Assembly (NCBI GenBank): GCA_946480125.1
Contig: CAMLIY010000093.1
Span: 1 to 10,792 of the forward strand
DNA length: 10,792 nt
Direction of reading: 5' to 3'
Source: an uncultured Asticcacaulis sp.
GTDB lineage: Bacteria; Pseudomonadota; Alphaproteobacteria; Caulobacterales; Caulobacteraceae
Below, piece by piece: positions 6,297-10,792 of the stretch. The number at the start of each line of letters is the position of its first letter. The first letter of the stretch is position 1. A program made the translations under genes and the position numbers. The notes under the pieces were generated by a model. It was not told the DNA's origin. It did not search any database and saw only the letters and a program-made list of their open reading frames with translations.

Positions 6297-7589
6297 CTAT
6301 TCGTCTTCCATCACCGGCGCATCGCCTTTGATACGACGGATATTGGCCCCACAGGCCGACAGCTTGCCTTCGAGATTTTCAAAACCGCGATCAAGGTGAT
6401 AAACGCGGTTGACTATGGTTTCGCCACGCGCCGCCAGCCCGGCGATAACGAGACAAGCCGAGGCGCGCAGGTCGGTGGCCATCACCTGGGCGCCGCGCAG
6501 TTCGGCGACCCCATGGACGCGCGCTTCGCTGCCACTGACGCGGATATCGGCACCCAGACGGCTCAATTCCGGCACGTGCATGAAGCGATTCTCAAAAATG
6601 GTTTCCCTGATGACGCTCTCACCGCCAGCCAGGGTCATCAGCGCCATGAACTGCGCCTGAAGGTCTGTGGCGAAACCGGGATAGACATCGGTGGTCACAT
6701 CGACAGGTTTGATCGCACCGGAACGCTTGATGGTCACGGTGTCGAAGCCGCGATGGACTTCACAGCCGGCTTCGACCAGCTTGTCGAGCAAAATCGAGAT
6801 CAGTTCCGGCCGCACCCTGGTCAGGCGAACTTCACCGCCAGCCATGGCGCCGGCCACAGCATAGGTGCCAGCCTCGATGCGGTCGCAGATCACGGACCAG
6901 TCGGTGCCATGCAGGCTAGCGACGCCTTCGACGACAATAGTGGGGGTGCCCTGGCCGGAAACCTTGGCGCCCATGGCGTTAAGGCACTCAGCCAGGTCGG
7001 AAATTTCCGGCTCGCAGGCGGCATTTTTCAATACGGTCGTACCGTGGGCCAGCACCGCCGCCATCAGGGCGTGTTCGGTGGCGCCGACCGAAACGAACGG
7101 AAATTCGATTTCCGCACCTTTCAGACCGCGCGGCGCCTGGGCGAAAACATAGCCTTCGTGCATGTCGATATGGGCGCCCAGCGCTTCCAGCGCCTTGAGA
7201 TGCAGGTCGACCGGGCGGGCGCCGATGGTGCAGCCGCCGGGTAATGACACCTTGGCATGGCCGGTACGGGCGATCAGCGGTCCCAACACGTTGAACGACG
7301 CGCGCATCTGGCGCACCAGATCGTAGGGTGCGAAGGCCGAGGTGATCTCCGGGGTATGCAGCAAGGTCTGCTGGCCGTCAGGGCCATCCGCTTCCGTGAT
7401 CTGGGTGCCAAAGCGTGTCAGCAGGCGGCCAAGCAGGCGGGTATCGGCCAGGCGCGGCATATTGGTCAGGCGGACCGGTTCGGAGGTCAGCAGAGAGGCA
7501 GCCATCAACTTGATGGCGGAATTCTTGGCGCCCGAAACAGGGATGTTTCCGAAGAGAGGGCTGCCGCCCTCGATAGCAATGCGATCCAT
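6297..7589 (-). CDS. murA: UDP-N-acetylglucosamine 1-carboxyvinyltransferase MurA
   Basis: MurA transfers enolpyruvate from phosphoenolpyruvate to UDP-N-acetylglucosamine, the first committed step of peptidoglycan synthesis in the cytoplasm. The 430-residue length is normal and the two inverse alpha/beta domains are complete. Key residues are visible: Lys23 in SGAKNSAIK, the fosfomycin-target cysteine Cys120 in [14 protein letters not shown], Asp309 in [11 protein letters not shown], and Arg401 in [14 protein letters not shown]. With Cys rather than Asp at the active site, fosfomycin sensitivity would be expected from the enzyme alone. It lies 89 bases after a small basic-protein gene and abuts DUF2948. 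The ribosome-binding site is poor (ACGGGCC region), so the start relies on the conserved N-terminus MDRIAIEGG. Confidence 0.98.
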   Translation of the reverse strand: MDRIAIEGGSPLFGNIPVSGAKNSAIKLMAASLLTSEPVRLTNMPRLADTRLLGRLLTRFGTQITEADGPDGQQTLLHTPEITSAFAPYDLVRQMRASFNVLGPLIARTGHAKVSLPGGCTIGARPVDLHLKALEALGAHIDMHEGYVFAQAPRGLKGAEIEFPFVSVGATEHALMAAVLAHGTTVLKNAACEPEISDLAECLNAMGAKVSGQGTPTIVVEGVASLHGTDWSVICDRIEAGTYAVAGAMAGGEVRLTRVRPELISILLDKLVEAGCEVHRGFDTVTIKRSGAIKPVDVTTDVYPGFATDLQAQFMALMTLAGGESVIRETIFENRFMHVPELSRLGADIRVSGSEARVHGVAELRGAQVMATDLRASACLVIAGLAARGETIVNRVYHLDRGFENLEGKLSACGANIRRIKGDAPVMEDE

Positions 7590-7678
7590 AAACCGGCCCG
7601 TAACTCAAGGTCTGCGCCAAAGCGGCGAATACGCGGTTCTACATGACATTGGAACGCGCGCAATACATGCTTGCGCTT

Positions 7679-7915
7679 TTAGGACGGGTTTTGCTTCCCT
7701 TTTTCGTTATCGGGGAACTCCTGCCCTGCCCCTTCGGGGCTTGAGGGCGAAGGGGAGCCAGGAGCGCTTCGCGCGGTCGAGGCCTGGGCCTCCTGTCCTG
7801 CGGCTTTGCGTCGGCGCAGATTATCGCGCAGCGCCGATTGCAGGCGGGCAGCGCGCATTTCGGCCTGGGTCAGTTTACGTTTCGGCGCTTTCGGCGTTTC
7901 GGGGGTATCGGACAT
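7679..7915 (-). CDS. small basic conserved protein upstream of murA
   Basis: This 78-residue hypothetical protein begins MSDTPETPKAPKRKLTQAEM. An Arg/Ala/Leu-rich helix (AARLQSALRDNLRRRKAAG) is followed by a disordered Ser/Pro/Gly/Glu tail. I recognise the KRKLTQAE...LRDNLRRRKA pattern as a short protein often found in front of murA in alphaproteobacteria, with no known function. The basic helix could bind nucleic acid or membrane, but nothing shows which. The start is uncertain: the ATG follows directly on seven Ts that end a terminator-like hairpin, and no proper Shine-Dalgarno sequence is present. The next in-frame ATG (codon 20) would remove conserved residues. Confidence 0.72.
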   Translation of the reverse strand: MSDTPETPKAPKRKLTQAEMRAARLQSALRDNLRRRKAAGQEAQASTARSAPGSPSPSSPEGAGQEFPDNEKGKQNPS

Positions 7916-7955
7916 AAAAAAAGCCGCTCGGTTTATGACGAGAGGCGTTCGGCTT
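7916..7955 (-). terminator. terminator-like hairpin and T7 tract abutting a start codon
   Basis: On the minus strand, GCCTCTCG pairs with CGAGCGGC (one mismatch, 8-base loop, 7923-7946). TTTTTTT (7916-7922) follows and touches the ATG at 7915. An alternative outer stem, AAGCCG/CGGCTT (7950-7955 with 7921-7926), competes for the same bases. It may stop minus-strand transcription from the fibre cassette, or act as an attenuator for the small gene and murA. Confidence 0.6.
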
Positions 7956-8018
7956 AAGAAATCCGGGGATTAATTGCAAGCGGGATGATTTTTCAGACCG
8001 GCCCGCGCATTTTTCGCT

Positions 8019-8045
8019 TTGTCTTTTCACAAACTTTGGCTATAG
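8019..8045 (+). promoter_or_regulatory. probable promoter of tRNA-Thr
   Basis: TTGTCT (8019-8024) and CTATAG (8040-8045) are 15 bases apart, slightly short but plausible. A C/G-rich discriminator (CCCCCGCC) follows, as is typical of stable-RNA promoters under stringent control. The mature tRNA begins 34 bases downstream. Confidence 0.5.
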
Positions 8046-8078
8046 CCCCCGCCTCGGGTGGCGTTCGCGTCCCCGTTC

Positions 8079-8153
<75 letters not shown>

Positions 8154-8195
8154 TGTTTCCCCGACCCTTAAAGGGTCGGGGAAACACCATTTTTC
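8154..8195 (+). terminator. strong intrinsic terminator of tRNA-Thr
   Basis: TGTTTCCCCGACCC and GGGTCGGGGAAACA form a perfect 14-bp stem with a short TTAAA loop. CCATTTTT follows. It begins immediately after the encoded CCA. On the other strand the same hairpin lacks a T-run, so it would only weakly stop the opposing minus-strand cassette. Confidence 0.92.
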
Positions 8196-8198
8196 AAA

Positions 8199-8372
8199 TC
8201 AACGCTGTAATCCGTTTATCGCCTGATAGAGTTCAGAATCGAACCCGCACATATGGCGCAAGGTGTCTGACGTATCCAGTTTGCGGTGAAAAACCGCATC
8301 GCTGACCCGTCGACTTTTTGCACGGCTATGCTCAAATGTACGTTGGGTAAAATTAAAATTGATGCGAAACAT
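8199..8372 (-). CDS. unrecognised 57-residue protein at the end of the fibre cassette
   Basis: I do not recognise this protein. The frame is open back to a TTG at 8516, overlapping the holin-like gene. The ATG at 8372 is the better start because AAGGA lies seven bases before it. The product starts MFRINFNFTQRTFEHS and is basic and polar, with a helical C-terminal half (DTLRHMCGFDSELYQAINGL). It has no signal peptide, membrane segment or metal motif. Base composition near its start is noticeably more AT-rich than the neighbours, which fits phage or other acquired origin. The 118 bases ahead of it hold no gene but contain GGTTTA/TAAACC inverted arms and two CGCTATTT copies, so it may have its own promoter. 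It ends four bases from the tRNA-Thr terminator. Confidence 0.5.
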   Translation of the reverse strand: MFRINFNFTQRTFEHSRAKSRRVSDAVFHRKLDTSDTLRHMCGFDSELYQAINGLQR

Positions 8373-8490
8373 AACACCATCCTTGTAATGAACTGTTACA
8401 ATAAATAGCGTTTCGTGAAAAATAGCGCGATATCGGTTTAAGGCCAATCCTGCAAAAACGGTGTAAGTAAACCGGATAGACTGATTTGTA

Positions 8491-8697
8491 TCACTGGCGC
8501 TCACCCTGATCGACAAAACGTCCGATCAGGCCAGCGACGGCAACCAATGCCGTAATCCTGGCCATGCCCTGAGCCGGGATTAAAGCCTTCAATTCATCCG
8601 GCACCTGCAACCAGATCGTGGGAATGGCCACCACAGCGCCCAGTGCCCAGGTGGAATAAGCACGCAGGGTTTCGCGCCAGTTATCAATCAGCTTCAT
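8491..8697 (-). CDS. DUF7940-like small phage membrane protein, holin candidate
   Basis: This 68-residue protein begins MKLIDNWRETLRAYSTWALG. A hydrophobic segment (ALGAVVAIPTIWLQV, about residues 18-32) is followed by PDELKALIP and a second hydrophobic helix (ITALVAVAGLIGRFVDQG, about 48-65). The LIDNWR start and the two-helix layout match small proteins found beside phage tail or lysis genes (DUF7940). Some annotations call these holins, proteins that open the inner membrane for lysis. That role is inferred and no endolysin lies beside it. It starts four bases after the stop of the fibre gene, with GGAGC eight bases before its ATG inside the end of that gene, so the two are co-transcribed. 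Confidence 0.72.
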   Translation of the reverse strand: MKLIDNWRETLRAYSTWALGAVVAIPTIWLQVPDELKALIPAQGMARITALVAVAGLIGRFVDQGERQ

Positions 8698-8701
8698 TTG
8701 A

Positions 8702-10366
8702 TCAGCTCCTGTAGGGGTAGGTGAAGATGGAAACGGAAGTCATCGCGCGGTCGCCCGTCCCGGTATTGGCTGTGGCGCAGAACAATCCTAATTCAGGCGA
8801 CCAGCACACCCCATACCAGCCATTGTCTGCGGGGCTTGACCGGCTCGACCAGTTGATGCCGTCCGGAGAGGTCATAATGCGGTTGCCTGTGCCCGAGTCG
8901 CTGACGGCGCAAAACAGGCCAAGCCGAGATGACCAGGCGACACTTTGCCACGTATTGTCAGCGGTGCTGGTGCGGCTTGTCCATGTCACGCCGTCCGGCG
9001 AGGTCATGACCCGGTTGCCCGTACCTGTGACGGAGACGGCGCACAAAAGCCCTAATTCAGGCGACCAGCAGACCCCGTGCCAGTTGTTGTCCGCCACGCT
9101 GGTGCGCCCGGTCCAGATTATGCCGTCAGTGGAAGTCATGACGCGATTACCCGTACCGCTGTCACTCACGGCACAGAAAAGACCCAGTTCGGGCGCCCAG
9201 CAGACGGATATCCAGTTATTGTCTATGGCGTTGGCGCGCGCGGTCCAGGCGATGCCGTCAGGGGAGGTCATCACACGGTTACCCGTTCCCGTCGCCGATA
9301 CGGCGCAGAACAGCGACAGCTCCGACGACCAGCATATACCGCGCCAGGCATTGTCAGCCGCGCTTGTACGGGCCGTCCAGGTGATGCCATCCGGCGAGGT
9401 CATGACACGGTTCCCCGTGCCGGAGTTGGCAACCGCACAGAACAAACCGGCCTCCGCCGCCCAGCAGACAGACAGCCAGTTGTTGTCTACAGCGCTGGTG
9501 CGCGCGGTCCACGAAATGCCGTCCGGCGAGGTCATGACGCGATTGCCCGTGCCGGTTTCACTGACGGCGCAGAACAGCCCCTGCTCCGCTGACCAGCACA
9601 TCGACCGCCAGCTGTTATCGGCGGCACTGGTGCTGATCAGCCAGGCCGAGCCGGTCAGATAATTACGCGCGGGAATATGTGGCGTTTGAAAATTGTCTTT
9701 GCCTAAGCGCACGCGACCACTGAAACAGTTGATCGCGAGCGCATTACGCCAACCCGCCCCGTCGCCTGAAACTTTCAGGGTCAGATCGTTGTTTCCAAGC
9801 AATCCGATGATAGCCCGGCCACCATAGCCCTTCTGCAATAGTATCTGCGCAGTGTTACCATCGTCCGCCTTGTTGAGGACCAGAGAAATGTCGCCGCTGC
9901 CGCCTTCGGCCACCGTCTTGCCACTGAGCAGCGCCGCAGGCCCTTTCATGGCCAGCACATTATAGGCGTCTGCGGTTGTGCCGACACCGAGACGACTGAG
10001 ATTGGTCAGCGTCTTGATCGCGTCCTCGAACGCCGTCCAGCCCCAGGCCGTGCGCAGCAGGAAAGCGCCCTCGGCTTTGATATAAACGATCGCACCTTCG
10101 GGAAAGCTCACCGTTTCCCAGACGCCCCCTTCAGCGCGCACAAAACTGCCCGCTGGCAGGGATGCCCATGTCGCGCCGGTAGGGCTGGCCGGCAGGATAT
10201 AGCTGTCGCCATCGGCGGGCGCAGCGGGTTGCGCGCCGGTGGTCCGGCTGATCGCCTGCGCCTGCACCAGGCTTTCCAGCCGCATCAGTCCGGCGTTCAT
10301 CACGATGCGCTTCTGGCTGTGATCGCCTATCAGCGGCAATTGTAATCGGGGGGTTGTATCGCTCAC
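8702..10366 (-). CDS. DUF2793 phage/GTA-type fibre protein with seven-repeat propeller domain
   Basis: The 554-residue protein starts at a GTG at 10366 with AGGTGAGG just before it. Residues 1-115 are a DUF2793 domain: PRLQLPLIGDHSQKRIVMNA, then GDSYILPASPTGATWA, VWETVSFPEGA and the AWGWTAFE end. DUF2793 occurs in tail or head-fibre proteins of phages and gene transfer agents. Residues 115-230 form a middle domain with the NLSRLGVGTTADAYNVLAMK start often seen after DUF2793. Residues 246-554 are seven tandem repeats of exactly 44 residues (core WxSVCWSxELGLFCAV, SGTGNRVMTSPDGIxWTxR), predicted to form a seven-bladed beta-propeller. It probably acts as a receptor- or glycan-binding fibre; the ligand is unknown. 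It is followed by a holin-like gene. Confidence 0.88.
   Translation of the reverse strand: MSDTTPRLQLPLIGDHSQKRIVMNAGLMRLESLVQAQAISRTTGAQPAAPADGDSYILPASPTGATWASLPAGSFVRAEGGVWETVSFPEGAIVYIKAEGAFLLRTAWGWTAFEDAIKTLTNLSRLGVGTTADAYNVLAMKGPAALLSGKTVAEGGSGDISLVLNKADDGNTAQILLQKGYGGRAIIGLLGNNDLTLKVSGDGAGWRNALAINCFSGRVRLGKDNFQTPHIPARNYLTGSAWLISTSAADNSWRSMCWSAEQGLFCAVSETGTGNRVMTSPDGISWTARTSAVDNNWLSVCWAAEAGLFCAVANSGTGNRVMTSPDGITWTARTSAADNAWRGICWSSELSLFCAVSATGTGNRVMTSPDGIAWTARANAIDNNWISVCWAPELGLFCAVSDSGTGNRVMTSTDGIIWTGRTSVADNNWHGVCWSPELGLLCAVSVTGTGNRVMTSPDGVTWTSRTSTADNTWQSVAWSSRLGLFCAVSDSGTGNRIMTSPDGINWSSRSSPADNGWYGVCWSPELGLFCATANTGTGDRAMTSVSIFTYPYRS
8705..9631 (-). repeat. seven in-frame 132-bp coding repeats (44 residues each)
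   Basis: Repeat units run 9631-9500, 9499-9368, 9367-9236, 9235-9104, 9103-8972, 8971-8840 and 8839-8705. The first six are exactly 132 bases. The last keeps length but loses the SPDGIxWTxR strand and ends FTYPYRS. Copies are diverged at DNA level, mostly at silent and loop positions, so this is a mature repeat family rather than a recent expansion. It is protein-coding, not a CRISPR array. Confidence 0.93.
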
Positions 10367-10374
10367 GCCTCACC

Positions 10375-10401
10375 TTTTTTTTTCAGGAATATACTTCCTG
10401 A
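10375..10401 (-). promoter_or_regulatory. hairpin plus A9 tract ahead of the fibre-gene ribosome-binding site
   Basis: On the minus strand TCAGGAA pairs with TTCCTGA (7 bp, 5-base loop, 10383-10401). A run of nine As (10375-10383) follows, then AGGTGAGG and the GTG start. The A-run is on the wrong side for a minus-strand terminator. It may be an unstructured ribosome-loading stretch or a slippage-prone tract. Confidence 0.45.
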
Positions 10402-10429
10402 AGGATGAGGCCCGCCTGCGCTGAGGGGA

Positions 10430-10792
10430 TTAGTTATTGAGATAGACGAGGCGTTTCTTGCCCTTGGTCGCGCGCATCTCACTGACATTCCCCTGGTGAC
10501 TGCCGTCACGATGGGCCTGGGATGCACTGGCTTCGATATAAAGGGTCTTCTCGATATCCTTCTGGATCATATGGGCGGCATAGAGATGGCCCTGGAAGAA
10601 GGTATCGACGGCTGAACCGAGGATCGGGATAACTGTGTCCGTGGTCGAAATGCCGGCATCGATCAACAAGGCCAGGAAAGCGCCAGCCAGAGTGGTGGCG
10701 TCACAGCGGGCGCGCAGACCCTGATAGAGGATAAAGGCGCCAGCAAGCACCGAATAGACCGTTCCCAGGCCGGGTATCGGTATCCAGGCCAG
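10430..10792 (-). CDS. DUF4112 domain membrane protein, 5' end outside window
   Basis: The frame is open to the window edge; the GTG at 10750 is internal because the residues before it (WIPIPGLGTVYSVLAGAFIL) are the conserved DUF4112 core. Two hydrophobic segments follow: VLAGAFILYQGL, then LAGAFLALLIDAGI through VIPILGSAVDTFF. The pattern of a Pro-Gly loop ahead of paired helices and a PxLGxxxDxxF motif is typical of DUF4112. The C-terminal 45 residues are charged and cytoplasmic in character (QAHRDGSHQGNVSEMRATKG). Function is unknown. It lies 63 bases upstream of the fibre gene in the same direction. DUF4112 is usually chromosomal rather than phage-borne, so this gene may mark the right boundary of the acquired cassette. 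Confidence 0.82.
   Translation of the reverse strand: MAWIPIPGLGTVYSVLAGAFILYQGLRARCDATTLAGAFLALLIDAGISTTDTVIPILGSAVDTFFQGHLYAAHMIQKDIEKTLYIEASASQAHRDGSHQGNVSEMRATKGKKRLVYLNN

Noticed and set aside
6396..7244. Plus-strand 282-residue open frame
   Set aside because: It lies wholly antisense to murA, whose catalytic motifs are intact on the minus strand.
8229..8238. GAATCGAACC shared with the tRNA-Phe T arm, as a possible att site
   Set aside because: Only ten bases match and the sequence is inside the small coding gene. The match does not extend to the tRNA 3' end, so it is probably chance.
8705..9631. Regular 132-base repeats as a possible CRISPR array
   Set aside because: Units are contiguous, coding and have no spacers. 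They encode matched protein repeats.
8721..9662. Plus-strand 313-residue open frame across the fibre gene
   Set aside because: It is an antisense shadow kept open because the 132-base repeat is a multiple of three. Its apparent repeats mirror the real protein.
10375..10401. Hairpin next to nine Ts as an intrinsic terminator
   Set aside because: The T-run precedes the hairpin on the plus strand and appears as A-run after it on the minus strand, so neither orientation gives a terminator.

Overview
The window looks like a chromosomal segment of an alphaproteobacterium, most likely Caulobacterales (an Asticcacaulis-type genome is my guess, not a demonstrated assignment). The evidence is the order murA - DUF2948 - UPF0262 - infA - maf - RNase E/G-like - yacG - tRNA-Phe, which I recognise as alphaproteobacterial, plus moderately high GC codon use. 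The only protein genes outside minus-strand order are at the left edge.

Left edge (1-2160): the 3' part of a plus-strand DUF5690 transporter-like membrane protein, then a decayed minus-strand P4-type (DUF4102) tyrosine integrase. The integrase has two frameshifts, a nonsense codon and no catalytic domain. Short GGGTATCG-type repeats precede its start. It sits just downstream of tRNA-Phe(GAA), which makes this the scar of an integrative element that used the tRNA 3' end.

Centre (2160-7915): minus-strand housekeeping genes. Reading in the direction of transcription they are a small basic protein, murA (peptidoglycan precursor synthesis), DUF2948, UPF0262, a small outer-membrane beta-barrel protein with its own terminator, and a tight infA-maf-RNase E/G-yacG operon. 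tRNA-Phe follows with its own well-formed promoter. From memory, hisD and a low-molecular-weight phosphatase gene often sit in this array in relatives; neither is here, and the outer-membrane gene lies between UPF0262 and infA.

Right part (7916-10792): plus-strand tRNA-Thr(GGT) with a very strong terminator hairpin. It is opposed by a minus-strand cassette: a DUF4112 membrane protein (5' end cut by the window), a 554-residue DUF2793 phage/GTA-type fibre protein, a DUF7940-like holin-type protein and an unrecognised 57-residue protein. The fibre protein ends in seven exact 44-residue repeats, predicted to form a seven-bladed beta-propeller closed by its N-terminal strand. No capsid, portal, terminase or integrase gene accompanies it. 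The locus is therefore either a prophage remnant or a detached accessory locus of a gene transfer agent. This is the most interesting part of the window.
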